Positions 28,359 through 37,832 are shown, counted from the first letter of the stretch. The stretch is DNA of 64,000 nt from Pseudomonas putida (GCF_002741075.1 NZ_CP016634.1:5322501-5386500), one strand, 5' to 3'. The notes: generated by a model not told the origin, from the sequence alone. Numbers and translations are program-made.

Positions 28359-29792
28359 TCAACTCACACGTTGCGCCGGCAACCACAACCGCACGCGTAC
28401 CCCGCCCTCGACGTTCTCCACGGCCAACGACCCACCATGCAATTGCATCACCTCCGCCACGAAGTTCAGCCCCAACCCCGTACTTTTGCGCCCACTGCCT
28501 GGCCTCGGCAGTGAATAGAAGCGCTCGCTGACGCGCCCGATGGCGTAATCGGGAATCGCCTCGCCCTGGTTGAACACACTCAGCGCCACCCGTTCGCCTT
28601 CGTGCTCCAGTTCGAACAGCAACGCGCCGCCTGCCGGCGAGAAATCCAGCGCATTGTCCAGCAGGTTGGCCAATGCCTGGCGCATCAGGAAAGGATCGCA
28701 CAGCAACCTCAGCTCCGCCGGCACCCGCTGGCGCACCTGCAGGCTGGCACCCTCGATGCGCGCCGCATGGGTCAGCAGCAGTTCATCGACCAGCGCAGCC
28801 AAGGCTATCTGCTGTTCGTCTTCCAGCGCCTGCATCTGCTCGACCCGGGCCAGGTTGAGCAAGCGCTCGATCATCTGCTGCAAACGCCCACTTTCGCGCT
28901 CGATGTTGCTGGCAAAACGCACGCGCTGTTCTTGCGGCATGTCCCCCTGAAGCAGCTCGGATGCTCCACGGATCGCCGCCAGCGGGCTCTTGAGCTCATG
29001 GGTCAGCGTGTGCACGTAGCGCTCGACATAGGCCTTGCCTTCGAGCTGGGTGCGCATGCGCTCCACGGCTGTGGCCAACTGCCCCAACTCGCCCCCCTTG
29101 TAATGGGGCAAGGCCGCGCGCTGGCCTTCGCTGACCGCCTGGGCATAGCGGGTCAGCCGCCGCAGCGAGCGCGCCAGCCACCACGACAGCGCCGCCCCCA
29201 CCAACAGGCCAAGGCCGATCAAGCCCAGGCCCAGGTTCATCAGCCGCTGTTCGGCGCGATCGACATAGGGTTGCAGCGAACTGTTGGGCTTGGCCACCGT
29301 CACCACGCCGATGATGCGGCCCTGGTCGAGGATCGGCGCGGCCACGTGCATTACCGACGTGGTTTCATCGGCCGGGTCGCTGCGCGTGGAGCGTGCGCCG
29401 TATTGGCCGCGCAGGGTGAGGTAGACATCGTTCCAGCGGGAATAGTCCTTGCCCACGTCCTGGCCGCTGGAGTCGAGCAGCACGGTCCCCTTGGCGTCGG
29501 TGACGTAGATGCGGTGGCTGACCTGGTTCTTCGCCAGCCCCCAGATCCGCGCGTCGGGGCGGCGCTCGCCATAAGACGCTAACACTTGAGGCAGCCGCCC
29601 TTGGTTCAGGGTGCCGGCCTTGACGTCGTCATGGAGAATCTCCGCCAGCAGGTTCGCGGTGTCCACAAGGGTTTCCTCGGACGACTGGCGCACCACAGGG
29701 CGGATCTGCTCGCGCACGGTACTGAGCAAAAAGTAGCCGGACAACCCGACGAACAGGAAATACACCAGGAAGATGCGAATACCCAGGCGCAT
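28359..29792 (-). CDS. creC: CreC sensor histidine kinase
   Basis: A 477-residue membrane sensor. The first membrane segment is near residues 5-25 (IRIFLVYFLFVGLSGYFLL), a periplasmic sensor domain follows to about residue 180, then a second segment (LGLGLIGLGLLVGAALSWWLA), HAMP, the dimerisation/phosphoacceptor motif LTHELKSPLAAI and an HATPase domain (NLLDNALDF, GLGLNFVAEV). ATG at 29792 overlaps the creB stop (TGATG). CreC phosphorylates CreB; the signal is linked to carbon source, fermentation state or cell-wall stress in other species. Confidence 0.9.
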   Translation of the reverse strand: MRLGIRIFLVYFLFVGLSGYFLLSTVREQIRPVVRQSSEETLVDTANLLAEILHDDVKAGTLNQGRLPQVLASYGERRPDARIWGLAKNQVSHRIYVTDAKGTVLLDSSGQDVGKDYSRWNDVYLTLRGQYGARSTRSDPADETTSVMHVAAPILDQGRIIGVVTVAKPNSSLQPYVDRAEQRLMNLGLGLIGLGLLVGAALSWWLARSLRRLTRYAQAVSEGQRAALPHYKGGELGQLATAVERMRTQLEGKAYVERYVHTLTHELKSPLAAIRGASELLQGDMPQEQRVRFASNIERESGRLQQMIERLLNLARVEQMQALEDEQQIALAALVDELLLTHAARIEGASLQVRQRVPAELRLLCDPFLMRQALANLLDNALDFSPAGGALLFELEHEGERVALSVFNQGEAIPDYAIGRVSERFYSLPRPGSGRKSTGLGLNFVAEVMQLHGGSLAVENVEGGVRVRLWLPAQRVS

Positions 29793-30472
29793 CAGGCGTG
29801 GTCCGGGCTGTAGCTGTAACCCAGACCGCGATGGGTCTGGATGGGCTCGGCGTCGGCAGCGACCTGGCGCAGCTTGGCACGCAGGCTCTTGATATGACTG
29901 TCGATGGTGCGCTCGTAACCGACATCGGAGGCGACACCCACCGCATCGAGCAACTGCTCGCGGCTGAACACTCGCCGCGGTTGCTCCAGCAGGCATTGCA
30001 ACAGACGAAATTCATGACGGGTCAGGGCCAACGGCTGAGTGCGGTAGCTGATCTGCATGCTCACGGTATCGAGCTGGAACACCGAGGCTTGGGCCGACGT
30101 CTGCACCTGAGGCCCCATGCGCTTGAGGATCGCCCTCACGCGGGCCGCCACTTCCCGTGGGCTGAACGGCTTGACCACGTAATCGTCGGCGCCGATCTCC
30201 AGCCCCACCACCCGGTCGATTTCAGCATCGCGGGCGCTGAGGAACATCACCGGCACGTCGCTGAAACGGCGCAATTGCCGACAGGTTTCGAAGCCGCTGA
30301 TGTCCGGTAGGCCGATGTCGAGAATCACCAGATCCGCCGGGCGCAGACGCTGCTGTTCGAGGGCTGCGCCGCCGAGGGTCACCCACTCGGTACTATGGCC
30401 ATCGGCCTGCAGGGCATAGACCAGGGTGTCGGCAATGGCGGATTCGTCTTCGACGATGAGGATGTGGGGCAT
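29792..30472 (-). CDS. creB: CreB response regulator (OmpR family)
   Basis: A 226-residue regulator with receiver phosphoacceptor Asp52 (LVILDIGLPD), Lys in YVVKPFSPRE and a C-terminal winged helix (TRHEFRLLQCLLEQPRRVFSREQLLDAV). ATG at 30472 begins the conserved MPHILIVEDES; a longer in-frame start adds 15 unrelated residues. First gene of creBCD on the minus strand. Confidence 0.9.
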   Translation of the reverse strand: MPHILIVEDESAIADTLVYALQADGHSTEWVTLGGAALEQQRLRPADLVILDIGLPDISGFETCRQLRRFSDVPVMFLSARDAEIDRVVGLEIGADDYVVKPFSPREVAARVRAILKRMGPQVQTSAQASVFQLDTVSMQISYRTQPLALTRHEFRLLQCLLEQPRRVFSREQLLDAVGVASDVGYERTIDSHIKSLRAKLRQVAADAEPIQTHRGLGYSYSPDHA

Positions 30473-30544
30473 GGCGTCCGGCCTTGCAGGTGGTGGCGAA
30501 GCTGGACATATAGGCAAGTTTCACGGACGACGCAATCCCTTGCA

Positions 30545-30654
30545 GGAGCGGCCTTGTGCCGCGAAAGGGCTGCAAAGCAGCCCCAGGGGATCGGGTGATG
30601 CCACAAAAGTAGCCGGGGCCGCTTAGTGGCCCTTTCGCGGCACAAGGCCGCTCC
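30545..30654. repeat. Perfect 26-bp inverted REP-type repeat
   Basis: The 26 bases at 30545-30570 (beginning GGAGCGGCCTTGTGCCGCG) are the exact reverse complement of 30629-30654. This is a third spelling of the REP unit, with 'ccttgtgccgcgaaaggg'. A GGGCTGC-AAA-GCAGCCC hairpin overlaps the inside edge at 30567-30583. Confidence 0.8.
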
Positions 30655-30680
30655 TAAAGGACGACGGGGCCCGCTTTGGA

Positions 30681-31181
30681 TCAGCAGTCCGGCTTGCCGG
30701 CAGTGAACTTCTTCGCCGGGTTCACCGCCGCCTTGAACTCGCGCAAGGCCTTGGCGCCGATCAGCAGGGGGTAGTTGAAGTGGCTGCGGTCGACCAGGTT
30801 GACCTCCACCGTGCGCTTGACCTCACCCAGGCACAGCTCCAGGTCGATCACCGGGCGCTTGGAGACTTCCGGGACATCACCCTCTTCGTCCTCGTCCACA
30901 CGGTTCTTGATCTTGCTGATGCGCGACAGCTCATGCTCGTAGACCTTGCCGTCGGCGTCCTTGGTCGCCAGGCGGAAGCGCACCCACTCACGGCCATCGC
31001 GGGTGAACAGCTCGATGTCCTTGGCCGACAGCGAGGCGGTGTAGGCACCGGTGTCCATCTTGGCCTTGAGGGTTTCGCCAAGCTCCGGCAGGGCAATGTT
31101 CTCGTAGCGGCCATACAGGGTGGGCTCGGCGGCCATGACCGGAAGGGCGAGGATCGACAGCAGGGCAAGCAGTGATTTCAC
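30681..31181 (-). CDS. Exported RimB/retropepsin-like aspartic protease
   Basis: A 166-residue protein of the RimK/LysX-like 'ATP-dependent zinc protease' family (DUF785), whose fold is retropepsin-like. The aspartic motif is AKMDTGAYTASLSA and a second conserved stretch is NYPLLIGAKALREF. It begins MKSLLALLSILALPVMAAEP, a clear signal peptide cleaved near Ala17-Ala18, so unlike cytoplasmic RimB this one is periplasmic. It stands alone, divergent from the acyltransferase gene. Substrate unknown. Confidence 0.8.
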   Translation of the reverse strand: MKSLLALLSILALPVMAAEPTLYGRYENIALPELGETLKAKMDTGAYTASLSAKDIELFTRDGREWVRFRLATKDADGKVYEHELSRISKIKNRVDEDEEGDVPEVSKRPVIDLELCLGEVKRTVEVNLVDRSHFNYPLLIGAKALREFKAAVNPAKKFTAGKPDC

Positions 31182-31363
31182 GGGTTACGCTTCCTTGAGG
31201 TGGGACAGCACTTAGACTGCCTGGGCACGATAGGTTCGTTGTCACAGCTTATCCAACACAATGTGAAACATTTGTCCCAGTAATTGGCCAATGCGCATTT
31301 GGCGTAGGCCAATGCCCCACTTATCATTGCCAACCGTTTTTATCCCACAACAAGAGTTTCTTT

Positions 31364-32251
31364 ATGCGTCGCCTGCTCACCGGCATCCTCACCACCGTCC
31401 TGCTACTGCTCAACACCCTGGTGCTGATCTGCCCGCTGATGGTGTTCGCCCTGCTCAAGCTGGTGCTGCCAGGGCGTGGCCGCGACTATGCCTCCTGGGC
31501 GGTGATGTGGATCGCCGAGACCTGGTCGGAAATCGACAAGGCGATCTTCGCCCTGTGCATCCCCACCCTGTGGGATATCCGCGGCATCGAGAAGCTGCGC
31601 CAGGACACCTCCTACCTGTGCGTGAGCAATCACCAGAGCTGGGTGGACATCCCGGCCCTGATCGAAAGCCTCAACCGCCGGGTGCCGTTCTTCAAGTTCT
31701 TCCTCAAGAAGGAGCTGATCTGGGTACCGCTGCTGGGCCTGGCGTGGTGGGCACTGGACTACCCGTTCATGAAGCGCTACAGCAAGGCCTTCCTGGACAA
31801 GCACCCGGAACTCAAGGGCAAGGACCTGGAAATCACCAAGGCAGCCTGCGAGCTGTTCAAGCGCCAGCCAGTAACCGTGGTCAACTACCTCGAAGGCACG
31901 CGCTTCAGCGAAGCCAAGCGCCAGGCCCAGCAATCGCCCTACCAGCACCTGCTCAAGCCCAAGGCGGGCGGCGTGGCATTCGTGCTGGCGGCACTGGGCG
32001 AACAGCTCGACGCCCTGCTCGACGTCACCATCGTCTACCCCGGCAACAAAGCGCCGGGGTTCTGGGACCTGCTCAGCGGCAACATCAGCCGGGTGATCAT
32101 CGACATCCGCGTGCGTGAACTGGACCCGGCGCTGTGTGCTGGCGACTACGAGAACGACCCGGCATTCCGCCAGACAGTACAGGCATGGGTGAACCAGCTG
32201 TGGGTCGAAAAGGACCAGCGTATCGAGCAGTTGCGCACCGAAATGCGATAG
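31364..32251 (+). CDS. PlsC-like membrane acyltransferase (YihG type)
   Basis: A 295-residue acyltransferase with an N-terminal membrane segment (TGILTTVLLLLNTLVLI) and the acyl-acceptor motifs: block I NHQSWVDIP (His and Asp), block II near FFKFFLKKELIWVP, block III YLEGTRFS and a later Pro region. It resembles E. coli YihG, a secondary 1-acylglycerol-3-phosphate acyltransferase affecting phospholipid acyl composition. The main PlsC of the cell is presumably elsewhere. Confidence 0.85.
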   Translation: MRRLLTGILTTVLLLLNTLVLICPLMVFALLKLVLPGRGRDYASWAVMWIAETWSEIDKAIFALCIPTLWDIRGIEKLRQDTSYLCVSNHQSWVDIPALIESLNRRVPFFKFFLKKELIWVPLLGLAWWALDYPFMKRYSKAFLDKHPELKGKDLEITKAACELFKRQPVTVVNYLEGTRFSEAKRQAQQSPYQHLLKPKAGGVAFVLAALGEQLDALLDVTIVYPGNKAPGFWDLLSGNISRVIIDIRVRELDPALCAGDYENDPAFRQTVQAWVNQLWVEKDQRIEQLRTEMR

Positions 32252-32434
32252 GGCGCGGGTCGTCTGGGCGGGCCCTACTGCGGGCTAGCCCACGCTCACA
32301 GGGGGCTGCACACCATAGGATGCCGATTAAAATCCAGATTTATAATCGACATTAGCAACTCTTTGTTTGTCATCACCTAGTCAGGTGGATAAAAATCGAT
32401 CAACGCACAACTACAAAAATGCTTGGATCGATCG

Positions 32435-33796
32435 ATGGCCAAACAACCTCGCACCGCTGCCGAGGCAGCTCCCGCCCAACTTCGCCGCGTTCTCGGGCTG
32501 CCCGCCCTGGTGTTCTTCGGCTTGGTGTACATGGTCCCGCTGACCATTTTCACCACCTACGGAATCGTCACCGAGATCACCGGAGGCCGCACCGCTGGTG
32601 CTTACCTGGTGACTCTGCTGGCGATGCTGTTCACCGCCACGTCCTACAGCTTCATGGTCAAGCGCTTTCCGGTCGCAGGCTCGGCGTACTCCTACACCAA
32701 CCTGGCCTTCGGCCCCAACGTGGGCTTCCTGGCCGGCTGGTCGCTGCTGCTCGACTACCTGTTCATCCCGATGATCAACTACCTGCTCATCGGCCTGTTC
32801 CTGAACATCGCCTTCCCGGCCATCCCGGCCTGGACCATCATCCTGGCCTCGATCGCCCTGGTCACCGTGCTCAACGTGGTCGGTATCCATTCGGTGGCCA
32901 AGGCCAGCAACCTGATCGTCGGCGCGCAGATCGTCTTCATCGGCGTATTCGTGGCCTTGTCCTACCAGTCGCTGGCAGGCCAGCCGATGGACCTCCTCTC
33001 GCCGCTGATCGGCGATGGCAGCCAGCCGGGCTTCGGTCATCTGATGGCGGGCGCAGCGGTGCTGTGCTTGTCGTTCCTGGGCTTCGACGCGGTCTCGACG
33101 CTGGCCGAGGAAACCCGTGACGCCCGCCGCGATGTACCGCGCGCGATCATCCTTACGACCCTGGGCGCAGGCCTTCTGTTCACCCTGTTGGCCTACATCA
33201 GCCAGTTGGTACTGCCTGGCAGCACCTTCGCCAATGCCGATGCCGCAGCCAACGAAGTGATGTTCAAGGCCGGTGGCCAGTTCCTGGCCAACTTCTTCAC
33301 CGCCGCCTTCGTCGCCGGCAGCCTGGGCTCGGCCCTGGCGTCTCAGGCTGCGGTGTCGCGCATCCTCTACACCATGGGCCGCGACAACGTGCTGCCGCAG
33401 CGCACCTTTGGCCGGCTGTCGCCGCGTTTCGGCACCCCGGTGTTCGCCATCGTGCTGGTGTCGGCGTTCTCGCTGTTGGCGTTGGTGATCGATCTCGCGA
33501 CCCTGGCCTCGCTGATCAGCTTCGGCGCCCTGGTGGCCTTCTCGGCGGTCAACCTGGCGGTGGTGCGCACTCACCTGATCAACGAACGCTCCCACCGCAA
33601 CTTCAAGGGCCTGCTGTGCTACGGCCTGGTGCCGCTGGTCGGCCTGGGGCTGACCCTGTGGCTGTGGACCAGCCTGTCGGCGCTGACCCTGGTGATCGGC
33701 CTGTGCTGGTTCGCCTTGGGCCTGGCCTACCTGGCCGTGCTTACCTCGGGCTTCCGCCGCCCGATGCGCCTGGTGGACTTCTCCGAAGCGGCCTGA
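32435..33796 (+). CDS. APC-superfamily amino acid/polyamine permease (PlaP/PuuP type)
   Basis: A 453-residue permease with about twelve membrane helices. The first helix carries GLVYMVPLTIFTTYGIVTEITGGR, the unwound substrate-binding helix of APC transporters, and helix 6 carries LGFDAVSTLAEETRDARRDVP. It is closest in feel to E. coli PlaP and PuuP (putrescine importers), but substrate is not certain. ATG at 32435 is chosen over TTG at 32423 because GGA lies at a good distance. The leader (32330-32434) is AT-rich with no clear operator. Confidence 0.85.
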   Translation: MAKQPRTAAEAAPAQLRRVLGLPALVFFGLVYMVPLTIFTTYGIVTEITGGRTAGAYLVTLLAMLFTATSYSFMVKRFPVAGSAYSYTNLAFGPNVGFLAGWSLLLDYLFIPMINYLLIGLFLNIAFPAIPAWTIILASIALVTVLNVVGIHSVAKASNLIVGAQIVFIGVFVALSYQSLAGQPMDLLSPLIGDGSQPGFGHLMAGAAVLCLSFLGFDAVSTLAEETRDARRDVPRAIILTTLGAGLLFTLLAYISQLVLPGSTFANADAAANEVMFKAGGQFLANFFTAAFVAGSLGSALASQAAVSRILYTMGRDNVLPQRTFGRLSPRFGTPVFAIVLVSAFSLLALVIDLATLASLISFGALVAFSAVNLAVVRTHLINERSHRNFKGLLCYGLVPLVGLGLTLWLWTSLSALTLVIGLCWFALGLAYLAVLTSGFRRPMRLVDFSEAA

Positions 33797-33858
33797 CGCG
33801 CCACGGCCGTTTGAGGGCGCGGCGTTTACCGGGGAAAAGGTGGTGAATCGGCCATCGC

Positions 33859-33970
33859 ATTCGCGGGTAAACCCGCCCCCACAGGGCTGGCGGTGTCCCA
33901 GCTAGGTGAGGCTGGCCGCACCTCCATAGGACTGGAGGTGATTCTTGTGGGAGCGGGTTTACCCGCGAAG
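33859..33970. repeat. Inverted REP pair
   Basis: ATTCGCGGGTAAACCCGCCC and GTGGGAGCGGGTTTACCCGC facing each other between the convergent permease and DUF2780 genes. Confidence 0.75.
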
Positions 33971-34023
33971 GGAACGCCTCGGTAGCGGGCACGGGCCAAG
34001 CCCGTGCGCCCCATGAGAAACAC

Positions 34024-34605
34024 TTATACCGACGGCACAGCCACTGGTGCCGCTGGGGTCATCCACAGGTTGCCCAGGTTCTGCAGCAACGACCCGGCAA
34101 GCCCCTGCTGGCCCAGGTACTGAAGGATCAGCGGGGCGAATTGGCCGATCATGCCGGTATCCATGCCCAGCAGCTTGAAAGCGTTGTCCAGGTCATTCCG
34201 GTTCTCGACGTTACCCAACGCATTGCTCAGTGGCGATGGGCTCTGGCTGCTCTTGCCGAGCAGTTCTCCCAAGCCGCTCAAACCGCCCAGGGCGTTGGCA
34301 CCGGAGAGCAGGTCCAGGCCCGGTACTGCCTGGGTCAGTTGGCCATAATCAGCCTCGCTCAGGTTGTTGCGCGCCAGCCCCAGCATGGCCCCGGCGCCAC
34401 CAATGGCCTGTTCAGGAGTGATCTTCAGTTCACTGCCCAGGGTATTGAGCAGGTTGGCCTGCCCTTCAGGGGCCTGTACCGCGCCCTGCTGGCTCGAGTT
34501 CTGGTTCTGCATCGCCGACACAGCATTGGCCGCATCGCTCAAATTGAAGGCGAACACCGGGCTTGCGGCCAGGGTCATCAGGGTTGCCAGGGTGAATGCT
34601 TTCAT
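34024..34605 (-). CDS. DUF2780 (VcgC/VcgE) exported protein
   Basis: A 193-residue protein with signal peptide MKAFTLATLMTLAASPVFAF. The mature part is rich in Gly, Leu, Asn and Gln (LSGANALGGLSGLGELLG) and matches the DUF2780 family of proteobacterial exported proteins. Function unknown. It has its own RBS (GGAGGGACC region upstream) and lies on the same strand as fdhA after a hairpin. Confidence 0.75.
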   Translation of the reverse strand: MKAFTLATLMTLAASPVFAFNLSDAANAVSAMQNQNSSQQGAVQAPEGQANLLNTLGSELKITPEQAIGGAGAMLGLARNNLSEADYGQLTQAVPGLDLLSGANALGGLSGLGELLGKSSQSPSPLSNALGNVENRNDLDNAFKLLGMDTGMIGQFAPLILQYLGQQGLAGSLLQNLGNLWMTPAAPVAVPSV

Positions 34606-34727
34606 CGGGAGGGACCTCGTCGGCCGGGATGGCCGGGGAAACGAGGCATTGGACTGGAGCTGCGGGGGTTTGTTCCGGGCCGGTTATCGGCCTGCTGGAG
34701 GCCTTGTGGCTAACGCTGCTGACAGCA

Positions 34728-34749
34728 CAACGCCCCCGCAGGGGCGTTG
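34728..34749 (-). terminator. Hairpin after fdhA
   Basis: CAACGCCCC, loop CGCA, GGGGCGTTG: a perfect 9-bp stem 10 bases past the fdhA stop. No T-run, so termination would be weak or factor-dependent. Confidence 0.5.
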
Positions 34750-34759
34750 AGTCTGAAGG

Positions 34760-35959
34760 TTAAGCCGCGCCCCACATCTTGTGTGGGTCGATCACGAACT
34801 TCTTCGGTACGCCTGCATCGAACTCGCCGTAGCCTTGCGGCGCCTGGTCCAGGTTGATCACCTGAACGCCCACCACTTCGGCGATGTTGATCCGATCCCA
34901 CATGATCGCCTGCATCAGCTGGCGGTTGTACTTCATGGTCGGGGTCTGACCGGTGTGGAAGCTGTGCGACTTCGCCCAGCCGAGACCGAAACGGATGCTC
35001 AGTGCGCCGATCTTGGCGGCGGCATCGACCGCGCCCGGGTCTTCGGTCACATACAGGCCCGGGATACCGATGTTGCCGGCAACGCGGGTCACCTGCATCA
35101 GGGAGTTCAACACGGTAGCCGGCGCCTCGTGCTTGGCACCCTCGTGGCCATGGCCGCGAGCCTCGAAGCCTACGGCGTCGATGGCGCAGTCCACTTCCGG
35201 CTCGCCCAGGATGTCGACGATCTGCTCGTGCAGCGGGGTGTCCTTGGACAGGTCGACCACTTCGAAGCCCTGGGACTTGGCGTGGGCCAGGCGAGCCGGG
35301 TTCAGGTCACCAACGATGACACAGGCCGCGCCCAGCAGGCGCGCCGAGGCAGCGGCGGCCAGACCGACCGGGCCGGCGCCGGCAACGTAGACGGTGCTGC
35401 CTGGACCAACGCCCGCAGTCACAGCGCCGTGGTAGCCAGTCGGCAGGATGTCGGACAGGCAGGTCAGGTCACGGATCTTCTCCATGGCCTTGTCGCGCTC
35501 AGGCAGTTTCAGCAGGTTGAAGTCGGCATATGGCACCAGCACGTACTCGGCCTGGCCGCCGGTCCAGTCACCCATGTCGACATAGCCGTAGGCACCACCG
35601 GCGCGGGCCGGGTTGACGGTGAGGCAGACACCGGTGTGCATCTCTTTGCAGGAACGGCAACGACCGCAGGCGACGTTGAAGGGCACCGAGACCAGATCGC
35701 CGATCTGCATGCGCTCGACATCGCGGCCCTTCTCGATGATTTCACCGGTGATTTCGTGACCAAGGACCAGGCCAACCTGGGCAGTGGTACGGCCACGGAC
35801 CATGTGCTGGTCGGAACCACAGATGTTGGTGGAGACCACCTTCAGGATCACGCCGTGCTCGATCTTGTTGCCGCGTGGGTCCTGCATTTTGGGGTAGTCG
35901 ATCTTCTGTACCTCAACCTTGCCGGCGCCGAGATACACCACTCCACGATTACCAGACAT
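34760..35959 (-). CDS. fdhA: FdhA, glutathione-independent formaldehyde dehydrogenase
   Basis: A 399-residue zinc-dependent medium-chain dehydrogenase oxidising formaldehyde to formate with NAD+, as described for P. putida. Catalytic zinc ligands are in NICGSDQHMV and GHEITGEI; structural-zinc cysteines are in CGRCRSCKEMHTGVC. The Rossmann motif is VAGAGPVGLAAAA. It detoxifies formaldehyde released by glycine betaine, dimethylglycine and sarcosine demethylation in the neighbouring pathway. Confidence 0.95.
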   Translation of the reverse strand: MSGNRGVVYLGAGKVEVQKIDYPKMQDPRGNKIEHGVILKVVSTNICGSDQHMVRGRTTAQVGLVLGHEITGEIIEKGRDVERMQIGDLVSVPFNVACGRCRSCKEMHTGVCLTVNPARAGGAYGYVDMGDWTGGQAEYVLVPYADFNLLKLPERDKAMEKIRDLTCLSDILPTGYHGAVTAGVGPGSTVYVAGAGPVGLAAAASARLLGAACVIVGDLNPARLAHAKSQGFEVVDLSKDTPLHEQIVDILGEPEVDCAIDAVGFEARGHGHEGAKHEAPATVLNSLMQVTRVAGNIGIPGLYVTEDPGAVDAAAKIGALSIRFGLGWAKSHSFHTGQTPTMKYNRQLMQAIMWDRINIAEVVGVQVINLDQAPQGYGEFDAGVPKKFVIDPHKMWGAA

Positions 35960-35976
35960 GCTCTTACCTCGCTCGA

Positions 35977-35984
35977 TTTTTATT
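35977..35984 (-). promoter_or_regulatory. Candidate Hfq/Crc CA motif in the fdhA leader
   Basis: AATAAAAA on the minus strand, 17 bases before the fdhA ATG and adjoining the SD GAGG. It fits AAnAAnAA, the Pseudomonas catabolite-repression motif, in its loose form. Confidence 0.35.
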
Positions 35985-36127
35985 TATGCAGCGGTGGTGG
36001 AAAGCGCCGCCCTTCGTGAGCGGCATGTGTTACTGGAATGCGGAGAATTGTGGGCCTGATACAACTTGTCGCAGTGACTGGAAGCGACAGGGGGTTGCCT
36101 GTTAACGGCAGGTGAAAAGTGGTGAAT

Positions 36128-36194
36128 CCATTCGCGGATAAACCCACTCCCACAGACGGCTGCGCAGAGCCTGTGAGAGCGGGTTGACCGCGGA
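36128..36194. repeat. Inverted REP pair
   Basis: CCATTCGCGGATAAACCCAC and GAGAGCGGGTTGACCGCGGA, a degenerate pair between purU and fdhA. Confidence 0.65.
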
Positions 36195-36211
36195 CAAGAC
36201 AACGAGGACTG

Positions 36212-37069
36212 TCAGAGCACTACGGTGCGATTGGCGTTGAGGAACACCCGGCGCTCGATGTGATACCCCACCGCCCGCGCCAGGGTCAGGCACTCGATGT
36301 CGCGGCCCTTGGCGATCAGGTCCTCAGGGTAGTGGCTGTGGTCCACCACCTCGACGCCCTGGGCGATGATCGGCCCTTCGTCCAAGTCGTTGTTGATGTA
36401 GTGGGCCGTGGCACCGACCATCTTCACGCCCTTGTTGTAGGCCTGGTGGTACGGCTTGGCGCCCTTGAAACCTGGCAGCAGGGAGTGGTGGATGTTGATC
36501 GCCCAGCCGTCCAGGCGACGGCACAACTCGGGCGACAGCACCTGCATGTAGCGAGCAAGAATCACAAGCTCAGCGCCCGTCTCCTCGATCACCTGGAGCA
36601 CCTTGCGCTCCTGGGCGGGCTTGTCCTTGGGGTCCAGGGCGAAGTGGTAATAGGGGATCTTGTGCCACTGCGCCAGCGGTTCGAGGTCGGGGTGGTTGGA
36701 CACCACCGCCACCACGTCCATGGCCAATTGGCCAATGCGCTGGCGATACAGCAAGTCGTTGAGGCAGTGATCGGCCTTGGACACCATGATCACCACCTTG
36801 GGGCGGTGATTGGGCGCGGTCAGCTCGAAGGTCATGCCGAAGGCGTCACTGCGCTCGGCGAGGCCGGCCCGGAAGCCTGTCTCGTCGAAATCGTCCGGCT
36901 GGCGGAACTCCACGCGAATGAAGAACCGCCCCGAGAGCCGGTCATCGAAAGAGTGGTGCTCCGTGACATAGCAGCGCTGTTCATAGAGATAACGCGTCAC
37001 TACGTCGACGGTGCCGAGCATGCTCGGGCAGTCGGCGGTAAGAATCCAGGTATCCGGTGCCCGACTCAT
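36212..37069 (-). CDS. purU: PurU, formyltetrahydrofolate deformylase
   Basis: A 285-residue enzyme hydrolysing 10-formyl-THF to formate and THF. An N-terminal ACT domain (WILTADCPSMLGTVDVVTRYL) is followed by the formyltransferase fold with NIHHSLLPGFKGAKPYHQA and the Asn-His-Asp active site (GATAHYINNDLDEGPI). ATG at 37069 has AAAGGAG at the right distance. As part of the sox operon it drains one-carbon units from sarcosine demethylation. Confidence 0.94.
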   Translation of the reverse strand: MSRAPDTWILTADCPSMLGTVDVVTRYLYEQRCYVTEHHSFDDRLSGRFFIRVEFRQPDDFDETGFRAGLAERSDAFGMTFELTAPNHRPKVVIMVSKADHCLNDLLYRQRIGQLAMDVVAVVSNHPDLEPLAQWHKIPYYHFALDPKDKPAQERKVLQVIEETGAELVILARYMQVLSPELCRRLDGWAINIHHSLLPGFKGAKPYHQAYNKGVKMVGATAHYINNDLDEGPIIAQGVEVVDHSHYPEDLIAKGRDIECLTLARAVGYHIERRVFLNANRTVVL

Positions 37070-37083
37070 GCGTGTTCTCCTTT

Positions 37084-37716
37084 TTATGCCTCGATGGCCA
37101 GGCCGTACTCGGCCGAAGCGTCCTGCAGCCACAGCCACCAGTAGTCGGAGAAGCTGCGGCGGATCACCAGTTCCCAGGTGTCTTCGGCGGTGCGGCGAAT
37201 CACCAGCTGCGACTTGGCGAACACAGTGCCGACAGCCTTGCCGACCGGGAAGTTGTTCGGGTGTACATCATAGCTGGTGGATTTCATCAGCACATCGCGC
37301 ACATTGGGGCCGCGCAGCTCGAGCAGGGTCTGCCCACCGCTGACGTTGACTACCTGGATGTGCTGGCCGTCGAGGGCCTCGCGCAGCTTCTGCTCGGTGG
37401 CGAATTCCTGGCCACCAGGAACAATCAGCAGCCACTCATCCGGGCCAACCCACTGCAGCGACATCTCGTCGTTGGCGACCACGGTCAGGGCGACCGGCAG
37501 CTCCAGACCCAGGGCCTTCTTCACGCCTGCGGCGAAGGCGGCATCGTGGCCATCGCCACGAAGGGTCAGGTGACCGAGGAACTTGTGTTCACGCAGGGTT
37601 ACGCCTGCATTCTTGCGGCCTTTGCCGACCAGGCTGGCCAGGTCAGCGTGGTGCAGTGGCGACTCGGCCCGGGCGTTGGAGCCCGGATTTTGCTGGAAGA
37701 CGTTGATTACGCTCAT
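37084..37716 (-). CDS. soxG: SoxG, sarcosine oxidase gamma subunit
   Basis: A 210-residue gamma subunit of heterotetrameric sarcosine oxidase, a folate-binding-like (GcvT-fold) structural subunit. Typical stretches are WVGPDEWLLIVP, LELRGPNVRDVLMKSTSYDVHP and RRSFSDYWWLWLQDASAEYG. purU starts 14 bp later. It is separated from soxA by 142 bp that hold a REP pair. Confidence 0.93.
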   Translation of the reverse strand: MSVINVFQQNPGSNARAESPLHHADLASLVGKGRKNAGVTLREHKFLGHLTLRGDGHDAAFAAGVKKALGLELPVALTVVANDEMSLQWVGPDEWLLIVPGGQEFATEQKLREALDGQHIQVVNVSGGQTLLELRGPNVRDVLMKSTSYDVHPNNFPVGKAVGTVFAKSQLVIRRTAEDTWELVIRRSFSDYWWLWLQDASAEYGLAIEA

Positions 37717-37759
37717 TTCTTACCTGCCTTGAATTCTGTTGTGCCGAACGGCGCCGAAC

Positions 37760-37832
37760 CTGTGGGAGCGGGCTTGCCCGCGAATGGGCCGGTGAGGCCA
37801 ACATCGCATTCGCGGGTAAACCCGCTCCCACA
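37760..37832. repeat. Inverted REP pair inside the sox operon
   Basis: TGTGGGAGCGGGCTTGCCCG and CGCATTCGCGGGTAAACCCG facing each other between soxA and soxG. Sitting inside an operon it could stabilise the upstream message. Confidence 0.75.
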
